A stretch of DNA of 64,000 nt from Palsa-506 sp963755815 (GCA_963755815.1 CAVWLF010000026.1:558001-622000), one strand, 5' to 3'. Positions 41,475 through 50,473 are shown, numbered from the stretch's first letter. The notes: generated by a model from the letters alone, not told the origin. Made by a program: numbers and translations.

Positions 41475-41876
41475 ATGCTGTTGGACGGCGTGAACCACAT
41501 TGCCTGGATCTCCAGGGACGTCGATCGGCTGGGCCGGTTCTACGAGCGGGTGTTCGACGCCGTGGTCGGGCCGACGCGCCCGCACGGGCCGGGCGAGACG
41601 ATGACGGTCATCGACATCGGCCCGGCCACGCAGCTGAATGTCTTCGTGATCGACGGGAACACCGAGGCTGACCGGCAGACGCCGATGTGGGGCCGGGGAC
41701 GCATTGATCATGTCGGGCTGGCGGCCGCCTCGCCGGAGGCCTTCGAGGCTATCCGGGGCCGGCTCATCGATACCGGGGCCAGCGACGGCACGGTCAGCGA
41801 CTTCGGCGGGGCGCTGAGCATCTTCTTTCGCGACCCGGACGGCCTCGAAGGTGAGGTACTGCTGCCGAAGCCGTGA
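41475..41876 (+). CDS. VOC family (glyoxalase/dioxygenase-fold) protein
   Basis: A 133-residue single-module vicinal-oxygen-chelate protein with paired beta-alpha-beta-beta-beta units. Metal-ligand positions are HIAWISRD (first His), the strand before GRIDHVGLAA (His) and DGLEGEVLLP (Glu). Possible lyase, isomerase or antibiotic-binding role; substrate unknown. ATG 41475 follows GGGAGGAG at good spacing, better than the in-frame start at 41445. Confidence 0.82.
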   Translation: MLLDGVNHIAWISRDVDRLGRFYERVFDAVVGPTRPHGPGETMTVIDIGPATQLNVFVIDGNTEADRQTPMWGRGRIDHVGLAAASPEAFEAIRGRLIDTGASDGTVSDFGGALSIFFRDPDGLEGEVLLPKP

Positions 41877-41913
41877 CCGCCCGGTGCCGGAGGGCTGCCC
41901 CGGGCCCGGGAGC

Positions 41914-42972
41914 CTACGAGCCGTCGGGCCATCCGCCGCGGTGCAGCACCATCGGGTGCCAGGGCAGCGCGGCCGCCGGGTCGGCGAGCAGGCGCCGGGT
42001 TTGCGCGAGGTACGGCGGCTGACCGCGCCAGCCGCCGTCGGGCGGGATGAGCCCCTCGGCCAGCGCGCCGCGCTGCGCTACGACCGCTTCCAGGCAGGCC
42101 CGTAGCGCCGGGCTGGCCCGGTGATCTGCGCGCGCCCGGTAGTCACCGAGCGCGTCCCGGCCGGCCGCGGTCAGCACGACCGAGCGCTCCGGCCGCGGTT
42201 CGGCCAGTCTCCTGCGGACCAGGTAGCTGACGGCCATGGCGGCCGCCTCCTTCGAGACGCCCGACCGCGGCGGCAGGTCGCGGAGGCGCACGACCTGGTC
42301 ATCGATCACGCGCAGGATGTTGGCCGCGGCCGGCCGGGATACCTTCGAGCCCTGCTCGTGCTCGAGCGTCAGCGCCGTCAGCGCTTGCCCCAGCAGCGCG
42401 CCGAGCGAGGCGTCCTGGTCCGTCGCCGGTCCGGGGAGGACGTGGGTGCGGAAGCCGTCGGAGGGATTGACCTCCGGCGGCGCCGAGGGCACCGGCAGCG
42501 GCCCGGCCAGCGGCAGCAGGGCCTGCTGCAGCGAGTCGGCCAGGCCGGCGCCGAAGCGGGCCCGCCATCGCTGCTCGGTGCCGGCCACGGCCAGCGGCCA
42601 CCGCCGGCGCGCGCTGGCGCCGGCGCGCGTCGTCCGCAGCACGGTGTCACTCCGCACGCCGCGATGAGTGCCGTAACCATCGCGGCGCCCGGCACCGGCG
42701 TCCCCGACGGTGATCCATCCCCAGCGCTCAAGCCCGCCGATGTTGCACCTGGCCCGGGCGCGAGCCTGCAGTTCGCCGACGGTGATGCCCTCACCGTCGA
42801 TGAACCGCAGCCCGTTGGCCCACATCGGCATCGAGATGCGGACCACGCGGCCGGCGTCGCCGGAACTCGCGGCCTCGACGGCGTTATCCGCCTCGATCGT
42901 GAACGCGATCCATGCCCACGACAGCAAGGTCGTCAGCGGTACCTGACTAGCCACGCTCAAAGCATCGCGCAT
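41914..42972 (-). CDS. MarR-type winged-helix protein with long N-terminal domain
   Basis: A 352-residue protein. The C-terminal third has a winged-helix pattern (LRDLPPRSGVSKEAAAMAVS, then YLVRRRLAEPRPERSVVLTA and AAGRDALGDYRAR), as in MarR regulators. The N-terminal part also looks like a DNA-binding or sensing domain (FTIEADNAVEAASSG, then MWANGLRFIDGEGITVGELQ). A similar two-part layout occurs in uncharacterised actinobacterial MarR-like proteins. I take ATG 42972; GTG 42954 is possible. Ligand and targets unknown. Confidence 0.7.
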   Translation of the reverse strand: MRDALSVASQVPLTTLLSWAWIAFTIEADNAVEAASSGDAGRVVRISMPMWANGLRFIDGEGITVGELQARARARCNIGGLERWGWITVGDAGAGRRDGYGTHRGVRSDTVLRTTRAGASARRRWPLAVAGTEQRWRARFGAGLADSLQQALLPLAGPLPVPSAPPEVNPSDGFRTHVLPGPATDQDASLGALLGQALTALTLEHEQGSKVSRPAAANILRVIDDQVVRLRDLPPRSGVSKEAAAMAVSYLVRRRLAEPRPERSVVLTAAGRDALGDYRARADHRASPALRACLEAVVAQRGALAEGLIPPDGGWRGQPPYLAQTRRLLADPAAALPWHPMVLHRGGWPDGS

Positions 42973-43019
42973 CCGCTGGCCCGGCCGGCCCGCCGGGCGG
43001 GCGAGCGGCCGGGCGGGTA

Positions 43020-43844
43020 TCAGGTGCTCAGGTCCGGCCGGGCCTTCGCCACGACCAGTCCCGGGTTGTCCCGGTAGATGGCGTGACCGCACCCGCGGGC
43101 GATCTCGAACCCGAGAGCCGGGTTTCGCAGGAGATACGGCCGGAGCAGTTCGGCGGTGGCGGCCGGCCGCTGGGCGGGATCGGCGCCCAGGATGAGCGCG
43201 GGCACGGTGAGATCGTCGAGCAGGTCCAGGTAGTGCCAGGGCCGGTTGTCGGCGAGCGTTCTCTCGATCACGAACGGAGCGACCGAGGCGACGGCACGGG
43301 CGAGGGCAAACGCGTCGCCCGGATGCCAGCCGGGATGCTCGGCCAGGTAGGCGGCCGGATCGGCGGGGTGCTCCGCCGCCTGGATCAGGGCCTGCGTGAC
43401 GGCCCCGTAGGCCGCGTCGGCCACGTCGAGGACCGGATCGAGAAGGAGGAGCCGCCGGGCGAAGCTGGCGTCACCGAGCGCCAGCTGCACGGCCAGCAGG
43501 CCGCCGCCGGACTGCCCGATGACGACGTCCCATCCGGTGCCCAGCTGAGCGAGATCGGCGGCGTAACTACCAAGCCGGTAATCCAGGGTCGCGGGCGCGG
43601 TCCCGTGCCCGCGAAGATCCGGCGCCACCACCTGAACGCCGGCCGAGGCCAGCTCGTCCGCGACCCTCCACCAGGTCCCCGCCGCTCCGCCGAGGCCGTG
43701 GATCAGCAGCGCCCGGCGCCGCGCGGCGGGCGTTCCCCACGAGGTCACCGGGAGCGTCACGGGATGGCCCGGGCCCGGTGCTGAATCAGGATGCTCCGCT
43801 TGCAAGATGCTCCATATACTGGACGCAGGAGGATCGCGCGGCAC
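43020..43844 (-). CDS. Alpha/beta hydrolase
   Basis: Alpha/beta-hydrolase fold of about 274 residues. Oxyanion strand LLIHGLGGAAGTWW; nucleophile elbow GQSGGG with the catalytic Ser; acid in the strand PALILGADP; catalytic His in GCGHAIY. The substrate class (ester, lactone or peptide) cannot be told. The start is unclear: GTG 43844 gives about 30 extra residues before the conserved part. Confidence 0.85.
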   Translation of the reverse strand: MPRDPPASSIWSILQAEHPDSAPGPGHPVTLPVTSWGTPAARRRALLIHGLGGAAGTWWRVADELASAGVQVVAPDLRGHGTAPATLDYRLGSYAADLAQLGTGWDVVIGQSGGGLLAVQLALGDASFARRLLLLDPVLDVADAAYGAVTQALIQAAEHPADPAAYLAEHPGWHPGDAFALARAVASVAPFVIERTLADNRPWHYLDLLDDLTVPALILGADPAQRPAATAELLRPYLLRNPALGFEIARGCGHAIYRDNPGLVVAKARPDLST

Positions 43845-43903
43845 TTCAGGCGGCGCTGGGCACCATCGTCGCCACCGGCGACACGGCCGAGCGAAGCTGA
43901 CGG

Positions 43904-44776
43904 TTACGACGGGGTCCGGATGATGGCGCGGGCGTCCGCGGCCAGGCGCAGGGTCGATTCGACATCGGGATCTTCGCCGTCCGGCTGGAGCACGACGGTC
44001 GTCGCCCCCGCGGCGGCGAAGGCCCGGACGGCGTCCGCGACCTCGTCCGGAGATCCGACCGCCACCCGCGCCGGACCGGAGGCGCGGGCCTGGTCCAGCC
44101 GGGCCTCGAGCCGCTGCCGGGCGCCGTCGCCCGCGCCACAGGGCAGGTACACGACCACCTCATGGCGCCTGACCGCCGCGGCGGTCGCCACCGCGGCACG
44201 GACGCCGTCAGGTGACAGCCCGGCATCGAGAACGAGGCCATCGGCGACCTCGCCCGCGAGCGCGAGCGTCCTCGGCCCGCGCGCACCGACCAGCAGCGGG
44301 GGCACCACGGCGGGCGGCCAGTCCAGCGCGACCTTGTCGAGCCGGACGTAGGCACCGTTCACCGTGACCGTCTCGGCGTTCAGCAGCCCGCGGGCGGCGG
44401 TCACCCACTCGCGCAGCAGCGTCATCGGCGACGCGACGCCGGCCCCGACCTGCTGCATCCACGGCGTGACGCCATGCCCGGCCGCGGGAACGAAGCGGCC
44501 GGGGAACAAGCGCGCCAGGGTAGCGATCTCCATCGCCGCCAGCGCCGCGTTACGGAACGGCACCGGCATCAGGCCCAGGCCGAGCCGGAGCGAGGAAGTC
44601 CAGGCCAGCGCGGCCGCGGCGCTGCTCAGGCCGCCCTCCAGGAAGCAGTCCTCCCACAGCCACACGTCATCGAGCCCGGCCGCCTCGGCCGCCTCGGCGA
44701 ACCCGCGCAGCCGCTCGGGCGGAAGCTGCGGCCGGAAGACCACGCCGACTCTCGGCACCGCGCTCGCTGCTGTCAT
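43904..44776 (-). CDS. Luciferase-like (LLM class) F420/flavin-dependent oxidoreductase
   Basis: TIM-barrel oxidoreductase of 290 residues. The N-terminal strand is VGVVFRPQLPPERLRGFAEAAEAAG and a later one RLGLGLMPVPFRN; the phosphate-binding region is in PPLLVGARGPRTLALAGEVADG. Actinobacterial members of this class generally use coenzyme F420. Substrate unknown. Upstream and divergent is an MFS transporter. Confidence 0.88.
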   Translation of the reverse strand: MTAASAVPRVGVVFRPQLPPERLRGFAEAAEAAGLDDVWLWEDCFLEGGLSSAAAALAWTSSLRLGLGLMPVPFRNAALAAMEIATLARLFPGRFVPAAGHGVTPWMQQVGAGVASPMTLLREWVTAARGLLNAETVTVNGAYVRLDKVALDWPPAVVPPLLVGARGPRTLALAGEVADGLVLDAGLSPDGVRAAVATAAAVRRHEVVVYLPCGAGDGARQRLEARLDQARASGPARVAVGSPDEVADAVRAFAAAGATTVVLQPDGEDPDVESTLRLAADARAIIRTPS

Positions 44777-44910
44777 CGCGCCCCCCTCATGAGATCTGCA
44801 CCGTCAGGCGACCCTATTGCCGATCATGCTCAGCGCGGAACCGGCCATTGCGGGTTTCGCCAAGCGCTGACATCCGCGTCGGCCCCGCGACGCGCGGGCA
44901 CACTGCCGCC

Positions 44911-46212
44911 ATGCAGATCGCCGGGCAGGACAAGGCGCGCGCGCCGCACCGGGTCGGCGGCCTGCTCTGGCAGCGGAACTTCCGGCTGCTGTGGACCGGG
45001 GAGTCGATCAGCAGCATCGGGAACGCCATGGCGGTGGTCGGCGTCCCGCTGCTGGCGGTGACGGTGCTGCACGCCAGCACATTCGCGGTGGCTGCCCTGA
45101 CCGCGGCGGCGTACCTGCCCTGGCTGGTCATCGGCCTGCCGGCCGGTGCCTGGGTGGACCGGCTGCCCGCCCGGCCGCTGATGATCAGCTGCGACGTGAT
45201 CTCCGCGCTGCTGTACGCGAGCCTGCCCGTCGCCGCCTGGGCCGGGGTGCTGGTCATCGGGCAGGTCCTGGCCGTCGCGCTGCTGGCCGGGGCGGTCAAC
45301 GTGTTCTTCGCCACCGCCTATCAGGTCTACCTGCCTGCCATCGTCACGGCCGCGGACCTGGTCGAGGGCAACGCCAAGCTGCAGGGCAGCGCGTCGGTCG
45401 CGACGATCGCCGGCCGCAGCGCGGCGGGCCTGGCCGCGCAGGCCGTGGGTGCCGCCACGGCGCTGCTGTTCAACGGGGTCAGTTTCCTGGTGTCGGCCGC
45501 ATGCCTGCTGGGCATCCGGACCGGAGCGCCGCGGCGCCCGCCGGTGGCGCGCACCACGACCGTGCGCGCGGAGGTTTCCCAGGGCATCCGCTTCGTGGCC
45601 GGCGATCCCTACCTGCGCCCGCTCACCTTGTACGCAGCGCTGGCTAACCTGGCCTACACCGGCAACCTGGCCCTGGTCGTCGTCTTTCTGGTTCGGGTGG
45701 TCGGCCTCGGGCCCGCCGCGGTGGGCCTGCTGCTGGCCACCGGAGGCATCGGCGGGGTGCTGGGCGCACTGGTCGCTCGCGCGCTGGCCGGATGGCTGGG
45801 CACGGCCCGGGCGCTGCTGTGGAGCGCCCTCGCCGCCGGGCTATCCGGACTGCTCATACCGCTGACCGGGACCGGATGGCGTACCGGCTGCTACGTCATC
45901 GGCGCGACGGTCGTGGCGGCCACCGTGGTGGTCGCGGGCATCATCGTCGGAAGCTTCCGGCAGGCCTACTGCCCGCCGGAGATGCTCGGCCGGGTCACCG
46001 CGAGCATGCGGTTTGTCGCCTTCGGCGGCATCCCGCTCGGCGCCCTGCTGGCCGGCGCACTCGGCACGGCCCTCGGCGTCCGGAACGGGCTCTGGGTCAT
46101 CCTCGCCATCTATGCCCTGGCCGGCGCGCTGCTGCTCACCGGGGACATCCGGAAGGACCGGGACCTGCCCGCCGCACCCGCCGCCCAGCGCGCCGCGGCC
46201 CCGGGGACTTGA
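44911..46212 (+). CDS. MFS transporter (MFS_3/EntS-like)
   Basis: Twelve-helix efflux permease of 433 residues. It starts with NFRLLWTGESISSIGNAMAV, typical of the MFS_3 group (enterobactin-exporter-like and macrolide-efflux-like). The loop-2/3 motif is GAWVDRLPARPLMI and the C-terminal half opens with RFVAGDPYLRPLTL. ATG 44911 is 21 codons inside the open frame and fits family alignments. The exported compound is unknown. Confidence 0.9.
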   Translation: MQIAGQDKARAPHRVGGLLWQRNFRLLWTGESISSIGNAMAVVGVPLLAVTVLHASTFAVAALTAAAYLPWLVIGLPAGAWVDRLPARPLMISCDVISALLYASLPVAAWAGVLVIGQVLAVALLAGAVNVFFATAYQVYLPAIVTAADLVEGNAKLQGSASVATIAGRSAAGLAAQAVGAATALLFNGVSFLVSAACLLGIRTGAPRRPPVARTTTVRAEVSQGIRFVAGDPYLRPLTLYAALANLAYTGNLALVVVFLVRVVGLGPAAVGLLLATGGIGGVLGALVARALAGWLGTARALLWSALAAGLSGLLIPLTGTGWRTGCYVIGATVVAATVVVAGIIVGSFRQAYCPPEMLGRVTASMRFVAFGGIPLGALLAGALGTALGVRNGLWVILAIYALAGALLLTGDIRKDRDLPAAPAAQRAAAPGT

Positions 46213-46294
46213 CCGGTTGATACGATGAATATCTAACAGCCGTTACACCAGGAAGTGACGATCGTTAACACCAATGAGGCTGCGACATGCCCGC

Positions 46295-46311
46295 GGCACC
46301 CTGCTGGTGCC
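46295..46311. terminator. Small hairpin between convergent MFS and ChrB genes
   Basis: GGCACC-CTGCT-GGTGCC: 6-bp stem and 5-base loop just before the ChrB stop. Weak, no T-run. Confidence 0.3.
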
Positions 46312-46317
46312 CGCGCC

Positions 46318-46872
46318 CTAGCTGCTGTCGGATTGCTCCGCGTACACCCTGGCCGCATAGTCATCGAGCGCCTGCTGGCAGGCGTCCAGCGCCTTCTCCG
46401 CCTGCGGCCGGCCGGCCGCGCCGAACGCATCACGCTGCCGGATACGGGCGAACCAGTTCCGGAGCTTGACCAGGTCGACCTCGTTTTCCTCAAGTTCGGC
46501 AAAGGTGAAGTGATCGGCCAGGTACTCCTTCTTCACCTGCACGAGGAAGTCATCGCAGCGATCGACGATCTCCTCGTACTCGTCGTTCCTGGCCGCCTCG
46601 AACGCCGCCCGCACGTCGGCCTCGCCGGCCAGCACCGTGCACGACATCAGCGCCGCGGTTCCGTCCATCTCCAGGATCTGGCTGCGGAGCTTGCGCAGCG
46701 CCCGCTCCGCGCCAACGCTGGCCGGCAGCGCCGCCGCGGAATTCTGCAGGTAGATGGCGCCCAGGCCCTTCAGCTTGCGCCATACGGCGGCGCGGAGCCG
46801 GCTCGGCTCAGACGGCACCCGGTACACGAGCAGCAGCCACCCGTCTTCCGCTGCGCGGTCCCGGTCGGTCAC
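46318..46872 (-). CDS. ChrB N-terminal domain protein
   Basis: A 184-residue protein matching the N-terminal domain of chromate-resistance protein ChrB (WLLLVYRVPSEPSRLRAAVW, then RKLKGLGAIYLQNSAAALP). The second half is a Glu/Asp-rich helical segment (AEADVRAAFEAARNDEYEEI, then LVQVKKEYLADHFTFAELEE). No ChrA chromate transporter is nearby, so a role in chromate sensing is not supported by context. Confidence 0.8.
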   Translation of the reverse strand: MTDRDRAAEDGWLLLVYRVPSEPSRLRAAVWRKLKGLGAIYLQNSAAALPASVGAERALRKLRSQILEMDGTAALMSCTVLAGEADVRAAFEAARNDEYEEIVDRCDDFLVQVKKEYLADHFTFAELEENEVDLVKLRNWFARIRQRDAFGAAGRPQAEKALDACQQALDDYAARVYAEQSDSS

Positions 46873-46961
46873 GCCCTTATTCTCGCAGACGGCCCAGGTT
46901 GCGCCCCGGCGTCGCGGCGGTCACCGGCGACGCGGCCATCGCGGCCAGGACCGGAGGTCAC

Positions 46962-47760
46962 GTGAACGCGGTTGCCCTCTTCCTCACGGTCTTCGTGGCC
47001 TGCGTCGTCGAGGCGGTCGAGGCCCTGACGATCGTCCTGGCGGCCGGTCTGACCAGGGACTGGCGCTCCACCTTCCAGGGCATGACCGTGGCGTTGCTCG
47101 TGCTGGCCGTGGTGGTCGCCGCGGTCGGGCCCGGCGCTCATTCTCATTCCCCTGGGCGGGCTGCGGCTGGTGATCGGCGCGCTGCTCGCGGTGTTCGGGC
47201 TGCAGTGGCTGCGCAAGGCGATCCTGCGGGCGTCCGGCTACAAGGACCTGCACGACGAGGCCGGCATCTACGAACGCCAGGTCGCCGCGGCCCGCGCCGC
47301 GGAGACGGGCGGCCGGGGCCGCGTGCGCGACTGGTACGCGTTCACGCTCTCGTTCAAGGGGGTGCTGCTGGAGGGCCTGGAAGTGGTGTTCATCGCGATC
47401 ACGTTCGGCGACAACCAGGGAAACCTGGGCCTCGCCGCCCTGGCTGCCGCGGCCGCGGTGGTGACGGTGGCCGGAATCGGGATCGCGGTACGGGCCCCGC
47501 TGGCCCGGGTCCCGGAGAACGCCATGAAGTTCGCGGTGGGCATCATGCTGACGTCGTTCGGCACCTTCTGGGGCGCCGAAGGGGCCGGGGTGGCCTGGCC
47601 GGGCGGGGACGCCGCGCTGCTGGTGATCGTTCCCGTGATGGCGGCGGTGTCGCTCGGGTATGCGGCGCTGCTGCGCCGGTCCCGGACGGCGGCGCTGGCG
47701 CCGGACGGCCCGGGCGGTACCGGGCCCGGCGCCCGGCCCACGCCGGAGGGCGCCCGATGA
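46962..47760 (+). CDS. COG4280-like integral membrane protein, frame broken near 47135
   Basis: Start GTG 46962 has GGAGG upstream. The first frame encodes two membrane helices, with FVACVVEAVEALTIVLAAGL and MTVALLVLAVVVAAVGP. The next frame continues ALILIPLGGLRLVIGALLAV, then a cytoplasmic loop, LEGLEVVFIAITFGDNQGN and two or three further helices to 47760. The interval is 799 bases, one too many, and removing one base in GGCCCGGCG (about 47130-47136) makes one protein of about 265 residues. Two Glu-rich helix motifs (VEAVEAL and LEGLEVV) resemble the paired ExxE motifs of FTR1/GDT1-like metal transporters; a transport role is only inferred. The stop overlaps the next gene (ATGA). Confidence 0.75.
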
Positions 47761-47993
47761 GGCGGCGGCTGCGGTCGATCGGCGCGTTCTGGTACGACTT
47801 CGTCATCGGCGATGACTGGCGCGGGGCGGCGGTCATCGCGGTGGTCCTCGTCGCTACCGCCGCGCTGGTCCACCTCGCAGGGGTCAACGCCTGGTGGCTG
47901 ATGCCGGCCGGCGTGCTGGTGGCACTTGGCTGGTCCGTCCGCCGCGCTACCCGGCCAGCTTCGCCAGCTCGGGGACGAAGTACGCCGCATTGA
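47757..47993 (+). CDS. Small membrane protein coupled to the COG4280-like gene
   Basis: A 78-residue protein from ATG 47757 (overlapping the upstream stop as ATGA): RRRLRSIGAFWYDFVIGDDW, then two hydrophobic helices (AAVIAVVLVATAALVHLAG and WWLMPAGVLVALGW) and a basic tail. The coupling suggests a subunit or partner of the upstream membrane protein. Its last 47 bases overlap the S53 peptidase gene on the other strand. Confidence 0.65.
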   Translation: MRRRLRSIGAFWYDFVIGDDWRGAAVIAVVLVATAALVHLAGVNAWWLMPAGVLVALGWSVRRATRPASPARGRSTPH

Positions 47994-49218
47994 CCGTGCC
48001 GAGGCCGGTGACGAGGTCGTATCCGGGCCGGGCGCGGAACCCGGGCACGGACGCGAAGGTGTTGTCCCCGCTGCGGACGTCCACGATGCCGGGGTCGTGC
48101 GCCGCCGCCATCCGGTAGAGCGCCGGGTTGATCAGGCCCAGCGGATGCCCGGCCTCCTGATCGGCCAGCGCCACGATCCCGGCGAACAACGGCGTGGCCA
48201 GGCTGGTGCCGCAGGTGACCGACCAGCCCGGCGGACCACCAGGGAAAGTGCCGTAGGTGTCCATGCCGCTGGCGCAGGCCGCGTTCATGGAGATGTCGGG
48301 GATGCCGCGGTCCTGGCCCACGATGCCGGCCACGCCGTCCTGGTAGGCCGGCCGCGCGAAGACCGCAGACCGGCCGCCGCCGCTGTTGCTCCAGGCCACG
48401 TCGGGCCGCCGCCGGATGCCCGCAGGCGTCAGGTCGAGTTGCGTGCCTCCCACCGCGGTGACCAGCGGATCGCTGGCCGGCCAGCCCACCGCGGGGGTAG
48501 CGAAATGGCTATGCGTGCTGTAGGTCAGGCCGGCCGCGCCGGTGTCGCCGGTAGCGGCCAGCACGGTCACCCGGTAAGCGGGCTTGGCGGCCAGCAGGTA
48601 AGGCCCGCGCAGCTGGCGAAGCGCGGCCGCGGACCGGAAGGTCTGCTCGGTCGCGCCGAAGCTCTGGCTGATCACGCCGCCCAGGTGGTGCCGGATGACG
48701 TACTCCTCGGCCGTGACGATCTGCGGGAAGCCGCTTCGCCCCTCCTCCTCCAGAGTCGGCGTCTCCACCAGCAGGATGCTCGCGCCCGGCGCCATCACGT
48801 GCGCCGCCTGCACGTCCAGGGTCGTCTCGCTGGCCTCGCCGGTCCGGCTGGAAGTCGGCCGGTAGGCGGGCACCGGCCCGGCCGGCTGGATCACCCGCAG
48901 CGACGGCGGCGCCGGAAGGCCGAACCGCTGGTCGAAGACGGCCAGGTCGCGCGCGATGGTGGGGGATCCGAACGAGTCGACGATGACGATCGTCTGGCCC
49001 CGGCCGTTGATGCCGCGACGCAGCAGCGGACCGAGGTCGTAAGCCGTCCGGAGCTGTGCCGGGGTCAGGCCGGGCAGGTCCGGTGCCGCGGCCGCGCGGC
49101 CCGGACCGGGCCCGCGGCGCGGGCTGAAGCCGCCCCCGGGCCAGGCCAGCGCCAGCACCAGCGCGACGGCCAGCGCGAGGCCGCCGGCGCCGAGAACGGC
49201 CGTTCGCCTAGTGCGCAT
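47947..49218 (-). CDS. S53 family serine peptidase (sedolisin), no evident propeptide
   Basis: Exported serine-carboxyl peptidase of 423 residues. ATG 49218 has GGGAGA upstream and gives a signal peptide (residues 1-45, RTRRTAVLGAGGLALAVALV). Catalytic Glu131 and Asp135 (ETTLD), the oxyanion Asp225 (ATGDTG) and nucleophile Ser339 (CGTSLATP) are all present. The calcium site is DVRSGDNTFASVPGFRARPG, then YDLVTGLGTVN. Most sedolisins carry a pro-domain of about 170-200 residues; here only about 10 residues separate the signal from the mature-like start (LPGLTPAQLRTAYDLG). The SGTS motif has Cys in place of the first Ser. Confidence 0.9.
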   Translation of the reverse strand: MRTRRTAVLGAGGLALAVALVLALAWPGGGFSPRRGPGPGRAAAAPDLPGLTPAQLRTAYDLGPLLRRGINGRGQTIVIVDSFGSPTIARDLAVFDQRFGLPAPPSLRVIQPAGPVPAYRPTSSRTGEASETTLDVQAAHVMAPGASILLVETPTLEEEGRSGFPQIVTAEEYVIRHHLGGVISQSFGATEQTFRSAAALRQLRGPYLLAAKPAYRVTVLAATGDTGAAGLTYSTHSHFATPAVGWPASDPLVTAVGGTQLDLTPAGIRRRPDVAWSNSGGGRSAVFARPAYQDGVAGIVGQDRGIPDISMNAACASGMDTYGTFPGGPPGWSVTCGTSLATPLFAGIVALADQEAGHPLGLINPALYRMAAAHDPGIVDVRSGDNTFASVPGFRARPGYDLVTGLGTVNAAYFVPELAKLAG

Positions 49219-49250
49219 CGTTTCTCCCTGGATGGCGGCTGGAGCGGGCG

Positions 49251-49850
49251 TTACTTCGCCGCCGTCACCGCCTGGATGATGACGGCATAGATGCCGTGCC
49301 ATTCGGGGGCGCGGAAGCCCGCCGCGGCCAGCAGCCGGGTGGCGCGCAGCTTCGTGCGGGCCTTGTCGCGACGCCCGAGCCGGAGCGTCGGCCGCAGCCA
49401 CGCCGAGAACAGGTCGGCGAGCACGAGGTGACCGCCGGGCATCAGCACCCGCGCGCACTCGGTCAGCCCGGCCTGCTGATCTGCCCAGTGATCAAACGAG
49501 GTCGTGCTCACGACCAGGTCGAACGTCGCCGTGGGCCAGGGCAGCTGCTCGGCCACGCCGACCGCGAAGCGGAGCCGGCGGTCGTCGGCCGCGGCCCTGG
49601 CCGTCTCGATCATCGCGGGCGCCGCGTCCACCCCGGCCAGCTCGGCCGCGTCCGGCAGCCGGGCTGCCAGCTGGCGCAGCAGGTAGCCGGTTCCGCACCC
49701 GACATCCAGGACGCGCCGGGGCGCGGGGGAGCAGCTCAGGGCCAGGTCCGCGGTGCGGTCCGCGATGTCGTGATGCAGCCTGCCGCGCCACCCGCTCTCG
49801 TAGCCAGGGGCGCGCTCGGCGAATGCCGCGACGTCGCGATGAGGAGCCAT
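49251..49850 (-). CDS. Class I SAM-dependent methyltransferase
   Basis: A 199-residue methyltransferase. Motif I is VLDVGCGTGYLLRQLA, followed by LAGVDAAPAMIETAR and motif IV-like FDLVVSTTSFDHW; a post-motif GGHLVLADLFSAW follows. ATG 49850 fits the UbiE/Coq5-like group; the upstream frame is non-coding. Substrate unknown. It lies 32 bases upstream of the S53 peptidase gene on the same strand and could share its transcript. Confidence 0.87.
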   Translation of the reverse strand: MAPHRDVAAFAERAPGYESGWRGRLHHDIADRTADLALSCSPAPRRVLDVGCGTGYLLRQLAARLPDAAELAGVDAAPAMIETARAAADDRRLRFAVGVAEQLPWPTATFDLVVSTTSFDHWADQQAGLTECARVLMPGGHLVLADLFSAWLRPTLRLGRRDKARTKLRATRLLAAAGFRAPEWHGIYAVIIQAVTAAK

Positions 49851-49918
49851 CCACCCGATCCTGCCACGGGCGCCGCGCACCCCGGCCGGCGACGCCTCGC
49901 CGCGGCGGCCCGGCTGAG

Positions 49919-50473
49919 TCACTCGCCGGTCGGCAGCTGGGCTGGCCCCGGGCCGGCCAGGCGCCAGAAGCCCGCGGCGGTCTGCCAGCGGATTACCTGC
50001 TGAACGTGATTCCTGGTGTACGTCCATCGCATCCGCGAGTAATACCGCGTGCCGTCGTGCGCCTGCACTCCGCTTAGCTGGACCTGGACGCGGAACCGCT
50101 GGTACGGGCACTGATAGGCCGGCCGCGTGCAGCCGGGCCGCTGCAGCTGCAGGTAGCCGGCCGCCCGCGCGCCGCTGGCGGTCCAGCTCGACCATTCCAG
50201 CGCCTTGACGTAGGGTGCGCCGCCCTCGCCGATGTAAGCGGCAGCCGGCCGGATCTGGCCGCCGTGCCATCCCTCGACCTGTGAGTACACAACCGGGAGC
50301 GCGGCGGGCGGGCTGGTGGCGCTGGCTCCGGTGGCCGTAGTCGCCGCCGGGCCGGCCCCCCGGCCGCCGTCCGCGACGATGACGATCACGATGATGAGTA
50401 ACAGCGCGGCCGCGGCGGCTACCGCGGCCAGCACCTGGCGCCGGCGCGGCCTGGCCACCGGGACGCGGGTCAC
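49919..50473 (-). CDS. Membrane-anchored hypothetical protein
   Basis: A 184-residue protein from GTG 50473: a short basic cytoplasmic end, a strong hydrophobic helix (about 15-35, LAAVAAAAALLLIIVIVIVA), a Thr/Ala/Ser linker, then a compact extracellular domain with two cysteines (RPGCTRPAYQCPYQRFRVQV) and many Tyr/Trp residues. No family recognised. Divergent from the YcaQ-type gene. Confidence 0.6.
   Translation of the reverse strand: MTRVPVARPRRRQVLAAVAAAAALLLIIVIVIVADGGRGAGPAATTATGASATSPPAALPVVYSQVEGWHGGQIRPAAAYIGEGGAPYVKALEWSSWTASGARAAGYLQLQRPGCTRPAYQCPYQRFRVQVQLSGVQAHDGTRYYSRMRWTYTRNHVQQVIRWQTAAGFWRLAGPGPAQLPTGE

Noticed and set aside
43802..43900. Plus-strand stretch ending IYWTQEDRAALQAALGTIVA and a few more residues
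   Set aside because: Looks like a protein C-terminus, but it has no start, is very short and overlaps the hydrolase N-terminus; not enough to call a remnant.
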